A stretch of 64,000 nt of DNA from Desulfovibrio sp. (GCA_031291035.1 JAISLI010000017.1:93716-157715), one strand, 5' to 3'; counted from the stretch's first letter, positions 53,848-62,432 are shown. Notes: generated by a model from the letters alone, not told the origin. Numbers and translations: made by a program.

Positions 53848-55953
53848 TCAGCTCTCCGAAAGCCATAAAACGTAATCGGAAGGTTTGGCGTTTTCGGGCC
53901 AGGCCGTCCCCGGCGGGGGGCTCTGGCGCACGACGCGCGCTCCGCTGCCCTTGAGTTCCGGCACGATTCCTCCCCTGGCAAAGAGTTCCACCGCGTTCCG
54001 CACGGATTTTCCCATGACGTCCGGCACGCGTTCAGCGGCTTTTGCCAGGTGATCGGGCAGCGGCATGACCGACTTTTTGCGGGTCTCGCGCATGTTCTCC
54101 ACGAACAGGGGCGCGTCCTGGGCGGCGAGTTTGTAAGCGCGCGCGGTCCCCGTACCGGCAAGGGGCCGGCCCTGTTTTTCAGCGACGTTTACGGGTTGGA
54201 CAATACCGGCATAGGTCAGGGCCCGGCTTGCTGTCTCGCGGAAAACCGGCGCGGCCACAAGGCCGCCGAACTGGTTCTGGGCGGGTTCATCCACCATGAC
54301 AAGAATCAGATACCTGGGAATTTCGGCCGGAAAAAAGCCCACAAAAGAGGCCAGTCTTTTTGCGCCGTACAGGCCGGTCCTGTGATCGGCTTTCTGGGCC
54401 GTGCCCGTTTTGCCGGCCGCCGTAACGCCGTCGAGACGCGCGCGCCTGCCTGTGCCGTCTTTCTCCTGCACGACGTCACGCATCATCTGTAGGACTTCAC
54501 GCGCCGTTTTGTCGGTAAAAATACGTTTGCGCCTTTCCTCCACCCTGTCCTCGTCCATGACAAGCCGCAGCGGTTTGTAGACCCCTCCGTTCAGAAGCGT
54601 GAGATAGGCCTGGGCCATTTGCAGTCCTGTGACGGAAATGCTCTGGCCAAACGAAGTGGACAGGATGTCCATCTCGCTCCAGTCGCGCGGAATCCGCAAT
54701 ATGCCGCGGCCTTCCGCCACCGGCACGCCCGTCCGTTCGCCGAAGCCCAACGAATGAAGATATTTGTAAAATGTGGGAGCGCCGATGGAGATTCCGATCT
54801 TGGCCATGCCGATATTGGAAGAATAACGCAATACTTTCGCGGCGGGGAGAACGCCGTGGCTGGCGGTATCCCGAATCGTGAAATTTTTGCTTGCCCATTT
54901 GCCCCCTTCGCAATCAATGAGGCTGGCGGGCGTGATTTTGTTTTCCTGCAAGGCGGTCGCCATGACAAAGGGTTTGAAGGTAGATCCGGGTTCCAGCGCG
55001 TCCGAGGCCAGACGATTGCGATAAATCAGGGGACTTGATTCCTGAAAGATATTGGGGTTGAAAAACGGAAATTGCGCCCATGCCTGAATATCGCCCGTGG
55101 GGACGTCAACAACCAGAACTCCGCCCCATCGCGCGTCAAATTCCTTTACGGCGCGCGCAATGGCTTCTTCCGCAAAAAATTGCATCTGCACGTCAAGGGT
55201 CAGAGTCACATCCTCGCCATGCGCTTCCGGCTGCCCCGCCTCTTGCAGGTAAAAGCGGCGGCCCCTGGCGTCTTTCTGGACAATCTGCCGCGTGGGAATG
55301 CAGCCGAGCCGCGAATCCATGGAGCGCTCAAGCCCTTCCAGACCCTTGTCGTCCTGACCGACAAAACCTAGAAGCTGGCCGGCAAGATGTTTGTAGGGAT
55401 ATATCCGGTCATACTCGCGCGACAGGCCTATGCCTGTCAATCCGGCTTTACGCACGGCTTCGGCCGAGGCGTCGTCCACTTTGCGCTTGAGATAGATAAA
55501 ATGTCCTTTTGCCGTTGAGAGCCTGTTGAAAATTTCCTGGGGGGGGATACCCAAAATCGGGCCCAACGTATTGGCGGTATTGTAAAAATCCTGAATTTTC
55601 CGTGGCCAGGCGCACACGGATTTTGCCTCAACACTGCTGGCGAGCACCTGGCCGTTACGGTCATAAATCATGCCGCGGCGGCCGGAGACAAGTTCCGACA
55701 GCATGTGCTGCCGCCGCGCGCGGTCGGCCAGATGCGGGCCGGCAATCATCTGCAGATACCAAGCCCGTCCCCAGAGGCCTGCCCAGAGGAGGCAGAAGGC
55801 GGCGACTGTCACGTTTATCCGTATGCGCCCCCAGTCTCTGTCCTTGTTCAACAACAAGGAAAACAAGCCCCTGACGGAAGCGCCCCGCGGGCGCGTATCG
55901 CGGTTTTTGGCGAGGCGGCTTCGCCCATATTTGCGGGGAGAGGAAATAAACAT
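53848..55953 (-). CDS. ftsI: septal transpeptidase FtsI (PBP3) with C-terminal PASTA domain
   Basis: This 701-aa class B penicillin-binding protein cross-links septal peptidoglycan with FtsW. After a basic N-terminus and one transmembrane helix come the dimer/pedestal domain (RRGMIYDRNGQVLASSVEAKSV) and the transpeptidase motifs S324-TFK (EPGSTFKPF), SSN (SSNIGMAKIG) and KTG (AGKTGTAQK). The last 65 residues (VPDVMGKSVRNAVELFARGG, then VVRQSPPPGTAWPEN) form a PASTA domain, unlike E. coli FtsI. I start at ATG 55953, which has AGGAG six bases upstream; the frame is open for 27 more codons. Its length fits other PASTA-bearing FtsI/SpoVD proteins. Confidence 0.94.
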   Translation of the reverse strand: MFISSPRKYGRSRLAKNRDTRPRGASVRGLFSLLLNKDRDWGRIRINVTVAAFCLLWAGLWGRAWYLQMIAGPHLADRARRQHMLSELVSGRRGMIYDRNGQVLASSVEAKSVCAWPRKIQDFYNTANTLGPILGIPPQEIFNRLSTAKGHFIYLKRKVDDASAEAVRKAGLTGIGLSREYDRIYPYKHLAGQLLGFVGQDDKGLEGLERSMDSRLGCIPTRQIVQKDARGRRFYLQEAGQPEAHGEDVTLTLDVQMQFFAEEAIARAVKEFDARWGGVLVVDVPTGDIQAWAQFPFFNPNIFQESSPLIYRNRLASDALEPGSTFKPFVMATALQENKITPASLIDCEGGKWASKNFTIRDTASHGVLPAAKVLRYSSNIGMAKIGISIGAPTFYKYLHSLGFGERTGVPVAEGRGILRIPRDWSEMDILSTSFGQSISVTGLQMAQAYLTLLNGGVYKPLRLVMDEDRVEERRKRIFTDKTAREVLQMMRDVVQEKDGTGRRARLDGVTAAGKTGTAQKADHRTGLYGAKRLASFVGFFPAEIPRYLILVMVDEPAQNQFGGLVAAPVFRETASRALTYAGIVQPVNVAEKQGRPLAGTGTARAYKLAAQDAPLFVENMRETRKKSVMPLPDHLAKAAERVPDVMGKSVRNAVELFARGGIVPELKGSGARVVRQSPPPGTAWPENAKPSDYVLWLSES

Positions 55954-56050
55954 GCCTGCTCCTGTCCGGTATGCGGGATGACTTTCTGTGGCTTCAGCCG
56001 TGGTTTTCAGTATTGGGGCCGACATTTCCGGCAACTGTTCCGGACGCCTG

Positions 56051-56353
56051 TCAGCGCGATTCCATGCGCCGTATCTGCCCCGCTTTCGGTTCCGTCATTC
56101 CGAGTTTTTCCGCGTGCCGCTTCAATTCATGGGGCGAGAGCAGACGCCCCCGCTCCACTTCCAGCTTGGCAAGCAAATCCTGTTTCTCGCGAAATTCACT
56201 TTGCAGTATGTTGATAAAATATGTGGTGTCCATGCGTTCTATGTTGCTCCAGACCAGAACCAGACTCATGAGCATGCCGGCCAGAAGTTCAAGGGCCAGC
56301 GCCAGAAACCAGCCTCTGCCGCCCGATTCTTTGTGTGTGACGCTTTTTTTCAT
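56051..56353 (-). CDS. ftsL: cell division protein FtsL
   Basis: This 100-aa bitopic protein has a short cytoplasmic tail, one transmembrane helix (about 15-36) and a periplasmic coiled coil (INILQSEFREKQDLLAKLEVERGRLLSPHELKRHAEKLGM). It is expected to bind FtsB and FtsQ and activate FtsWI. The sequence is too short and variable to identify alone; position between rsmH (ATGA overlap) and ftsI, plus the topology, make the call. Confidence 0.88.
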   Translation of the reverse strand: MKKSVTHKESGGRGWFLALALELLAGMLMSLVLVWSNIERMDTTYFINILQSEFREKQDLLAKLEVERGRLLSPHELKRHAEKLGMTEPKAGQIRRMESR

Positions 56354-57348
56354 GCCGGTTCACTTTGCGGCGCGGCCTCGGCGATTTTTTCCACAGCGCG
56401 CAATTTGGCGCTGCCGGCGCGCGGATTGGAGACAAGCTCGTCCGCGCCCGCCCGCAACGGTTTTTTGTGCAGGACGCGAACTTCCGGCTGATGGCCGCAA
56501 ACGCAGACAGCGGCATGCCCGGGGCAGCGGCAGCCTTCCATCCAGCGGCGCACGGCCTGTTTTACCAGACGGTCTTCCAGCGAATGAAAGGTAATGACGG
56601 CAAGGCGTCCGCCGACAGGCAAATAGGCGAGGATACGCCGCAAAAAAAGCCCCAGTTCGCCAAGCTCGTCATTGACGGCCATTCGTAGCGCCTGGAATGT
56701 CCGTGTCGCGGGATGGCGCCGTGATTTGCGCCGCCATGCCGACGGATAGGCCCTTTCAACAAGGGAGGCCAGTTCCGCGGTGCCCCTGATGGGTTTTTCC
56801 CGGCGGGCATCCACAATGCTCCGCGCGATGCGGTCAGCCCGCGGATCTTCGCCCAGGGTGGCAATGCATTCCCTGAGACGCTCGAAACTTGCCTGGTTTA
56901 CCCAGTGCCAGGCGGACAAATCCTCTGAACGCCGGTCCATGCGCATGTCCAGAAGGGCGTCGTTCATGAAGCTGAACCCCCGTTCGTTTTCGTCAAGTTG
57001 CAGGGACGAAACGCCGATATCCAGTAATGCCCCGTCCACCCTGTCCCATCCCAGTTCCCGCAGAGCCCCGGCAAAACGGCTGTAGCGGGAGTGAAAAAAG
57101 TGCATCCGCCGTCCGAAGGGGGCCAGACGCTCGCGCGCCAGATCCAGCGCGGCGCCGTCCCTGTCCAGACCGCAAATTTCAATGCCCGGCGCGGCGGCCA
57201 GCAGGGCCTCGCTATGCCCGCCAAGGCCCAGCGTACCGTCCAGATAGCGCCCTCCCGCGTACGGGGCGAGAGCCTCCAGCGTTTGCGGAAGCAACACGGG
57301 CGTGTGGCGCGCTCCAAGCGTTTTTTCCCCGGTCAGCGCCCGTGCCAT
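56350..57348 (-). CDS. rsmH: 16S rRNA (cytosine(1402)-N4)-methyltransferase RsmH (MraW)
   Basis: This 332-aa SAM-dependent enzyme methylates N4 of C1402 in 16S rRNA. It has HTPVLLPQTLEAL, YLDGTLGLGGHSEALL (SAM motif), GALLDIGVSSLQLDENERGFSF, MDRRSEDLSAWHWVN, RKSRRHPATRTFQALRMAVNDEL and ITFHSLEDRLVKQAVR. The C-terminus carries the usual LHKKPL segment and a cysteine-bearing loop (CRCPGHAAVCVCG). It follows mraZ by 15 bp and overlaps ftsL by 4 bp. Confidence 0.96.
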   Translation of the reverse strand: MARALTGEKTLGARHTPVLLPQTLEALAPYAGGRYLDGTLGLGGHSEALLAAAPGIEICGLDRDGAALDLARERLAPFGRRMHFFHSRYSRFAGALRELGWDRVDGALLDIGVSSLQLDENERGFSFMNDALLDMRMDRRSEDLSAWHWVNQASFERLRECIATLGEDPRADRIARSIVDARREKPIRGTAELASLVERAYPSAWRRKSRRHPATRTFQALRMAVNDELGELGLFLRRILAYLPVGGRLAVITFHSLEDRLVKQAVRRWMEGCRCPGHAAVCVCGHQPEVRVLHKKPLRAGADELVSNPRAGSAKLRAVEKIAEAAPQSEPA

Positions 57349-57363
57349 GCTTTCCCTAAACCA

Positions 57364-57810
57364 TTACAGAGAAACGGTTACGCCGGCCGCCGCCAGTTCA
57401 GCCGAAACGTCTTTCGGCGCAAGCTCATCGAAGCGGATCTGATTCCATATCTGAAATTTGGAATGCATGCCGACAAGCATGACGTCTTTCTGCAAGCCCG
57501 CTTCACGTATCAGTGATTGCGGAATGCGCACGCGGCCCTGCGCATCCGGCGTCAGTTCCTGCCCCAGACCTATAAATTTTGTCTTGAAATAAAAAAGATT
57601 CTGTGACGGCAAGGGAATACTGTTCAACTGCTCCGTTATTTCTTCCCAGTTGCGCGGCAGATAGGCGACAAGACCGCCGTTCTGGCCTGTCAGCCAAAAA
57701 CTGCCCGCGTCGTTGTCCGCGAAAAGAGCTTCGCGGTATTCGCTGGGCAGCATAAGCCTGCCTTTGGGATCCAGGCTTCGTGAGAGGCTTTTGGTAAACA
57801 GTTTTTGCAC
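57364..57810 (-). CDS. mraZ: transcriptional regulator MraZ
   Basis: This 148-aa protein has two AbrB-like swapped-hairpin domains, with the paired motifs LDPKGRLMLPSEYRE (about 13-27) and TPDAQGRVRIPQSLIREAG (about 87-105). MraZ forms ring-shaped oligomers that bind tandem boxes at the dcw promoter and repress the cluster. It starts with a GTG at 57810. Three matching boxes lie just upstream. Its position as the first gene of the 15-gene cluster fits autoregulation. Confidence 0.95.
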   Translation of the reverse strand: MQKLFTKSLSRSLDPKGRLMLPSEYREALFADNDAGSFWLTGQNGGLVAYLPRNWEEITEQLNSIPLPSQNLFYFKTKFIGLGQELTPDAQGRVRIPQSLIREAGLQKDVMLVGMHSKFQIWNQIRFDELAPKDVSAELAAAGVTVSL

Positions 57811-57816
57811 AGGTTA

Positions 57817-57879
57817 CCACTTTATTAATATGTTTTACCACTTTTTTCCACTTATGCGTCAAAAGTCGGCATGTGTCAA
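57817..57879 (-). promoter_or_regulatory. dcw-cluster promoter with three MraZ-type boxes
   Basis: On the minus strand TTGACA (57879-57874), a 17-bp spacer and CATAAG (57856-57851) form a promoter. Three direct AAGTGG repeats lie at 57853-57848, 57843-57838 and 57822-57817, with start-to-start spacings of 10 and 21 bp, i.e. one and two helical turns. MraZ operators elsewhere are direct TGG-type repeats with 10-bp periodicity. The first box overlaps the -10, so bound MraZ would block transcription. Confidence 0.75.
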
Positions 57880-58187
57880 TAGCAAAGGAGGCGATCCCTG
57901 AAAAAATTTCCGTAACGGCTCACGGCATGATATTGTATCTTCCGGTTTTGTTCAGCGAATTGTTGCCGGCGCCTTTTGAATGGCTCGGCTTGCGAAAGGA
58001 GCGGGCGAAAGCCGTGAACCAGACAGGAGGACAATGACTACCACAACAACCGGCATCACCATCACCTATTGCCGATCCAGGGGGAGAAATTGCGAGTCGT
58101 GGAACAAATGGAATAAATGGACAGAAATTTACAATCAGTCGATTTTTTTTGATAAAAATTTTTTTGACTTTTTGTTGCGGGGCGATT
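57880..58187. other. intergenic region between mraZ and the IS630 remnant
   Basis: This roughly 300-bp region lies between the mraZ promoter and the IS630 remnant. It contains a strong AGGAGG before ATG 58034 and A/T-rich runs around 58140-58175. No conserved protein is encoded. It may be the rest of a lost operon leader. Confidence 0.45.
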
Positions 58188-58273
58188 TAGAGCATTTTGC
58201 TATTAAAAGTATCCACAGCTTTCAAACCACCCCCGCGCGTTTGAAGGCGTTATGCATTCGAAAGCTTCCTTGA
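58034..58273 (+). CDS. possible Thr/Ile-rich leader-like small ORF, no downstream operon
   Basis: ATG 58034 is preceded by AGGAGG and begins MTTTTTGITITYC, five threonines in a row followed by Ile/Thr alternation, like the E. coli thr operon leader (thrL). After residue 13 the frame loses any pattern and runs into the IS630 remnant, stopping at 58273. No homoserine or threonine genes follow; the next gene downstream is topA on the other strand. It may be a leader orphaned by the IS event, or chance. Treat as unproven. Confidence 0.25.
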   Translation: MTTTTTGITITYCRSRGRNCESWNKWNKWTEIYNQSIFFDKNFFDFLLRGDLEHFAIKSIHSFQTTPARLKALCIRKLP

Positions 58274-58397
58274 CTGCCAGAAAAAGGGCATCCCCATCCC
58301 TTGCCCGGCGTTCACGCAATTTTGTTTTTATCTTGCTCCACATCTTCTCAATAGGATTCAAATCAGGACTATACGCCGGCAAGTAGGCGATATTACC
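58188..58397 (-). mobile_element. IS630-family transposase remnant with one element end
   Basis: Read on the minus strand, 58397-58203 encodes 64 residues ending in a stop codon. They include YLPAYSPDLNPIEKMW, the C-terminal DDE motif region of IS630/Tc1-type transposases (last catalytic Glu in NPIE), followed by SKIKTKLRERRARDGDALF. Nothing upstream is recognisable, so about 80% of the gene is lost. Fifteen bases beyond the stop codon, the 14 bases at 58188-58201 (TAGAGCATTTTGCT) are identical to the end of the dispersed element of this window. Confidence 0.8.
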
Positions 58398-58453
58398 TTC
58401 AAACGGAGTACGGCGGCAAAAACCTGCTTGTGCTGTCCGGAGACAAAGCGCTG

Positions 58454-60730
58454 TTAACCGTGCGTGGGGAAAGTTCCGCCGGGCGGCGCGAAAATTTCGT
58501 CCGGATCAAGGACGTACCGACACCCTTTTGTCGGGCAGACGATCTTCACTCCGTCCTTGCCGTCCTTCTCCGTCAGGTAGGGAGAATCGCACCGCGGGCA
58601 TACCCCGGGAACAGGCTTGTTCCACAAGGCGAAGTCGCACTTGGGATACTCGCTGCAGGAGTAAAAGATTTTGCCGCGCCTGCTGCTTTTTTCCACCAGT
58701 TTGCCGTTGCCGCAACGCGGGCAGACGACGCCGGTGGAAAAAGGCTCCGCATGCCGGCATTCGGGGTAGCCGGTGCAGGCGATAAAACGGCTGCCCGTGC
58801 GGGATTTTTTGATGACCATATCCCTGCCGCACTTGGGGCACGCGCCGACTTTGGTCAACTCCCGCTTTGGGGGGGCCACCGCTTCCACGCCGCCGGTTTC
58901 GTTCCTGGTGAAGTTGCTGGTGTGGCGGCATTCGGGATAACCGGAACAGGCAAGAAAATCCCCGGCCTTGCCGAATTTTATCACCAGCGGCCTGCCGCAC
59001 AGCGGGCACGGCATATTCGCGTCCACGCCGCCCTTGACGCTCCGCATATTTTGGGCCGCCGCGCTGAGAGCCGGGTTGAACTCCGCCGCAAAGGAGCGGA
59101 GCAAATCCACCCATTGCCGACTTCCCTCGGCTACCTTGTCGAGACTTTCTTCCATCTGGGCCGTGAAGCCCACATCCATCAGGCGGATAAAGTGCTCCGA
59201 AAGCTGACGGCAGACAACGCGGCCCAAATCCGCGGGGAAAAGGTGTTTTTCCGCCAGATGGACGTATTCACGCTCCTGCAGGGTGGAGATGATGGAGGCG
59301 TAGGTGGAGGGCCGGCCGATGCCGAGAGCTTCCAGTTCCCGCACAAGGCTTGCTTCGGTATAGCGCGCCGGCGGCTGGGTGAATTTTTGCTCCTGCTCCA
59401 GCTTGTCGAGAACAAGTGTCTGCCCTGCCGCCAGCGGAGGCAATTCCGTAACGGTCTCGTCCTTGCCGGCGGGCATGACCACCAGAAAACCGGAAAAAAG
59501 CAGCCGTTCGCCCTTGGCCTTCCATTCGCTTTCGCCGCAGACAATTCGGACCGTCGTGTCGTGAAAGCGCGCGGCGGCCATCTGCGAGGCCACAAAACGC
59601 GTCCAGACGAGCTTGTAGATATTGTACTGATCCGGCGGCAGAAAGGCCTTTACGTCATCGGGAACAATATTCACTTCCACCGGACGGATGGCCTCGTGCG
59701 CATCCTGCGCGCCCGCCCTGGATTTGTAGAAACGCGGTTTTGCCGGCAGATGGTCCTGACCGAAGCGCCCGGCAATGAATGAGCGCGCCGCGTTTTGCGC
59801 TTCCGTCGCGATCCTGGTGGAATCCGTGCGCATATAAGTTATGAGGGCCGTAAGCCCCCGCTCCCCCAGTTCCACGCCTTCGTAGAGGCGCTGGGCAATA
59901 TTCATGGTGCGTCTGGTGGTGTAGCTGAAACGCTGATTGGCCGCCTGCTGGAGGGAAGAAGTGATAAAAGGCGGCAATGGCGCGCGCTGGCGTTCTTTTT
60001 CCTCCACGGCGGCCACCGTGAAAGGCAATCCCTGAATAGAGCTTTTCAGCGCGGCGGCCTCCGCCGCGCCGGGCACACGGGCTTTTTTCCCCTTGAGCCT
60101 GGCAAGCTCCGCCACGAATGGAGGAGGCTCTTCCGCGGAAAGATGCGCCTTGTTGACCCAGTATTCCTCCGGGACAAAAGACTCCCGTTCCGTCTCGCGC
60201 TCCACTACCAGCTTGAGCGCCACCGACTGCACCCGCCCGGCGGAAATGCCCCGTTTGACGGTTTTCCAGAGCAGGGGAGAAATTTTGTAGCCCACCAGTC
60301 TGTCCAGCACGCGTCTGGCCTGCTGGGCCTCAAAAAGGCTGGCGTTGAGCTCGCGCGGATGCTCCAGAGCCTCGCGGACAGCCTTGGCTGTGATCTCGTT
60401 GAATTCTATGCGTTTAATGTCCCTGGCCTTGTCGCGTATGAGTTCCGCCACATGCCAGGCGATAGCCTCGCCCTCGCGGTCGGGATCAGGCGCGAGAAAA
60501 ACCGTATCCGCCTTGGCCGCCGCGGCCCGCAGATCCGAAACAACCTTTTTCTTGCTGTCAATCACCTGATACCGCGGCGCGAAGTCGTTGTTTTCGTCCA
60601 CCCCCAGCGTGCCGGATGGCAGATCGCGGACATGGCCCACACTGGCATGCACGGCATAGCCGGGGCCGAGAAATTTTCTGATGGTTTTGACTTTGGCGGG
60701 GGATTCCACAATAATAAGGTTTTTACCCAT
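58454..60730 (-). CDS. topA: DNA topoisomerase I TopA
   Basis: This 758-aa type IA topoisomerase relaxes negative supercoils. It has the N-terminal TOPRIM domain (LIIVESPAKVKTIRKFLG, DPDREGEAIAWH), ARRVLDRLVGYKISPLLW, the active-site Tyr in ITYMRTDSTR (about residue 298) and QDAHEAIRP. Four C-terminal zinc-ribbon repeats follow, three of the type CPxCG-x(n)-C-x(4)-C: CPLCGRPLV, CPKCGRDMV and CPRCGNGKL; the fourth, CPRCDSPYL, ends CPTKGC. I start at ATG 60730 (MGKNLIIVESPAKV), 28 codons inside the open frame, because it fits the family. It is a monocistronic minus-strand gene. Confidence 0.95.
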   Translation of the reverse strand: MGKNLIIVESPAKVKTIRKFLGPGYAVHASVGHVRDLPSGTLGVDENNDFAPRYQVIDSKKKVVSDLRAAAAKADTVFLAPDPDREGEAIAWHVAELIRDKARDIKRIEFNEITAKAVREALEHPRELNASLFEAQQARRVLDRLVGYKISPLLWKTVKRGISAGRVQSVALKLVVERETERESFVPEEYWVNKAHLSAEEPPPFVAELARLKGKKARVPGAAEAAALKSSIQGLPFTVAAVEEKERQRAPLPPFITSSLQQAANQRFSYTTRRTMNIAQRLYEGVELGERGLTALITYMRTDSTRIATEAQNAARSFIAGRFGQDHLPAKPRFYKSRAGAQDAHEAIRPVEVNIVPDDVKAFLPPDQYNIYKLVWTRFVASQMAAARFHDTTVRIVCGESEWKAKGERLLFSGFLVVMPAGKDETVTELPPLAAGQTLVLDKLEQEQKFTQPPARYTEASLVRELEALGIGRPSTYASIISTLQEREYVHLAEKHLFPADLGRVVCRQLSEHFIRLMDVGFTAQMEESLDKVAEGSRQWVDLLRSFAAEFNPALSAAAQNMRSVKGGVDANMPCPLCGRPLVIKFGKAGDFLACSGYPECRHTSNFTRNETGGVEAVAPPKRELTKVGACPKCGRDMVIKKSRTGSRFIACTGYPECRHAEPFSTGVVCPRCGNGKLVEKSSRRGKIFYSCSEYPKCDFALWNKPVPGVCPRCDSPYLTEKDGKDGVKIVCPTKGCRYVLDPDEIFAPPGGTFPTHG

Positions 60731-60914
60731 GCATGTTCCCGGAGTAAAAGGTTGCAAGGGCAAGATACGACAAATCCCGCCGGCGTCAAGGGAGAGCGGT
60801 TCACGCCGTCTCAAGCCCCCGGCTCTGCCGGGGGGGGGCCTGACTCCCCGTAAAAGATGCCGGATACATGGATTGCATTCGATTTGTTAAGCATAAAAAA
60901 TCTTGACTCGCGAG

Positions 60915-60935
60915 GCGGGTCCATACATGACCCGC
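60915..60935. repeat. perfect inverted repeat upstream of dsrA
   Basis: GCGGGTC (60915-60921) and GACCCGC (60929-60935) are perfect reverse complements around a 7-nt spacer. They sit 18 bp upstream of the proposed -35. This could be an operator or a short terminator-like stem. Confidence 0.5.
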
Positions 60936-60953
60936 AAATCATGCCGACGGTAC

Positions 60954-60982
60954 TTGTCATCAAAACAAAAGTGGCGTATGGT
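60954..60982 (+). promoter_or_regulatory. candidate promoter of dsrABD
   Basis: TTGTCA (60954-60959), a 17-bp spacer and TATGGT (60977-60982) form a sigma70-like promoter. It would give a leader of roughly 130 nt before dsrA ATG 61119, long enough for an mRNA structure. Confidence 0.5.
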
Positions 60983-61118
60983 GATGCAGAGTGCGCCAGA
61001 CTATGCGTATGCGCTCCGCAGGATTTTCTTGCGCACAAATCAGGATCGGCGTTTACGGTCGGCCGGACACAAGTCCCGCAACTTCCGTGATACAACAAAA
61101 CCACGTGGAGGTATGGCA

Positions 61119-62432
61119 ATGGCGAAACATGCGACCCCCTTGTTGGACCAGCTTGAATCAGGCCCCTGGCCGAGCTTTGTGTCCGACATCAAACAGGAGG
61201 CGGCCAACCGGGCCGCAAATTCGAAAGGCCTGGATTATCAGATTCCCAAAGACTGTCCTGATGACTTGCTGGGTGTGCTGGAGCTTTCTTATGTCGAAAA
61301 GGAAACTCACTGGAAGCACGGCGGCATTGTGGGCGTGTTCGGTTACGGAGGCGGCGTAATCGGCCGATACTCCGACCAGCCGGAAAAATTTCCCGGCGTG
61401 GCGCATTTTCACACCATGCGCGTGGCCCAACCTTCCGGCAAATACTATCACAGCAAATTCCTGCGCGACTTGTGCGACATCTGGGATCTGCGCGGTTCCG
61501 GCCTGACCAACATGCACGGCTCCACCGGCGACATTGTGCTCCTGGGTACCCAGACGCCGCAGCTTGAAGAAATTTTTTACGAACTGACCCACAAGATGAA
61601 CGTGGATCTCGGCGGTTCCGGCTCCAACCTGCGGACGCCGGAAGCCTGCCTCGGCCAGTCCCGTTGTGAATACGCCTGCTACAATACGCAGGACATGTGC
61701 TATCAGCTTACCAAGGATTATCAGGACGAGCTGCATCGTCCGGCTTTTCCCTACAAGTTCAAATTCAAGTTTGACGGCTGCCCCAACAGCTGCGTATGCG
61801 CCATGGCCCGCTCCGACTTTGCCGTGGTGGGCACCTGGAAAGATGACATCAAGATCGACCAGGAAAAGGTCAAGGCCTATGCGGGCGGGGCCATCAAGCC
61901 CAATGCCGGCGCCCATACCAATCCGAAGTGGGGCAGATTTGACATCCAGGCCGAGGTGGTTGACCGTTGCCCCACGCACTGCATGAAGTGGGATGGCGCC
62001 AGACTTTCCATCAAAACCGCTGACTGCGTGCGCTGTATGCACTGCATCAACGCCATGCCGCGGGCCCTGCGCATCGGCGACGAGCGCGGCGCGAGCATTC
62101 TTGTGGGCGCCAAAGCCCCGGTGGTGGACGGAGCGCAGATGGGCTCGCTCCTTGTTCCCTTTATTTCCTGCGAAGCCCCGTACGATGACGTCAAGGAAGT
62201 CATCGAAAAAATCTGGGACTGGTGGATGGAAGAAGGCAAAAACCGCGAGCGCGTGGGTGAAACCATGAAACGTCTGTCCTTTCAGAAGCTGCTGGAAGTT
62301 ACGGACATCCCCGCCGCGGCCTGTCATGTCAAGGAACCACGTTCCAACCCCTACATCTTTTTCAAGGAAGAAGAGGTGCCCGGCGGCTGGACGCGCGACC
62401 TTGAGGCCTATCGTAATCGTCATCAACGCTAG
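61119..62432 (+). CDS. dsrA: dissimilatory sulfite reductase subunit alpha DsrA
   Basis: This 437-aa siroheme/[4Fe-4S] protein reduces sulfite to sulfide with DsrB as an alpha2beta2 complex, the last step of sulfate respiration. MAKHATPLLDQLESGPWPSF, THWKHGGIVGVFGYGGGVIGRY, GSGSNLRTPEACLG, FDGCPNSC and the inserted ferredoxin domain (DCVRCMHCINAMPRAL) match Desulfovibrio DsrA. The Cys pattern C-x5-C and C-x3-C binds the siroheme-coupled cluster. I use ATG 61119, with GGAGG seven bases upstream and the exact family length; an ATG at 61113 is too near the ribosome site. dsrB follows by 18 bp. Confidence 0.97.
   Translation: MAKHATPLLDQLESGPWPSFVSDIKQEAANRAANSKGLDYQIPKDCPDDLLGVLELSYVEKETHWKHGGIVGVFGYGGGVIGRYSDQPEKFPGVAHFHTMRVAQPSGKYYHSKFLRDLCDIWDLRGSGLTNMHGSTGDIVLLGTQTPQLEEIFYELTHKMNVDLGGSGSNLRTPEACLGQSRCEYACYNTQDMCYQLTKDYQDELHRPAFPYKFKFKFDGCPNSCVCAMARSDFAVVGTWKDDIKIDQEKVKAYAGGAIKPNAGAHTNPKWGRFDIQAEVVDRCPTHCMKWDGARLSIKTADCVRCMHCINAMPRALRIGDERGASILVGAKAPVVDGAQMGSLLVPFISCEAPYDDVKEVIEKIWDWWMEEGKNRERVGETMKRLSFQKLLEVTDIPAAACHVKEPRSNPYIFFKEEEVPGGWTRDLEAYRNRHQR

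Larger units (their letters stand above)
60731..61118. other. divergent region between topA and dsrA
   Basis: The 388-bp gap contains the candidate dsr promoter (60954-60982), a hairpin (60915-60935) and a long leader of about 130 nt before dsrA. TTGACT at 60903-60908 could be a second -35. I see no additional gene; the upstream in-frame extension of dsrA from 60903 lacks family sequence. Confidence 0.55.

Noticed and set aside
57960..57990. Possible sigma54 promoter TGGCTCGGCTTGCG
   Set aside because: The GG to GC spacing is two bases shorter than the sigma54 consensus.
60903..61118. Longer DsrA start at 60903
   Set aside because: The added residues are Arg/Ser-rich and absent in Desulfovibrio DsrA; ATG 61119 has a well-spaced ribosome site and gives the family length.
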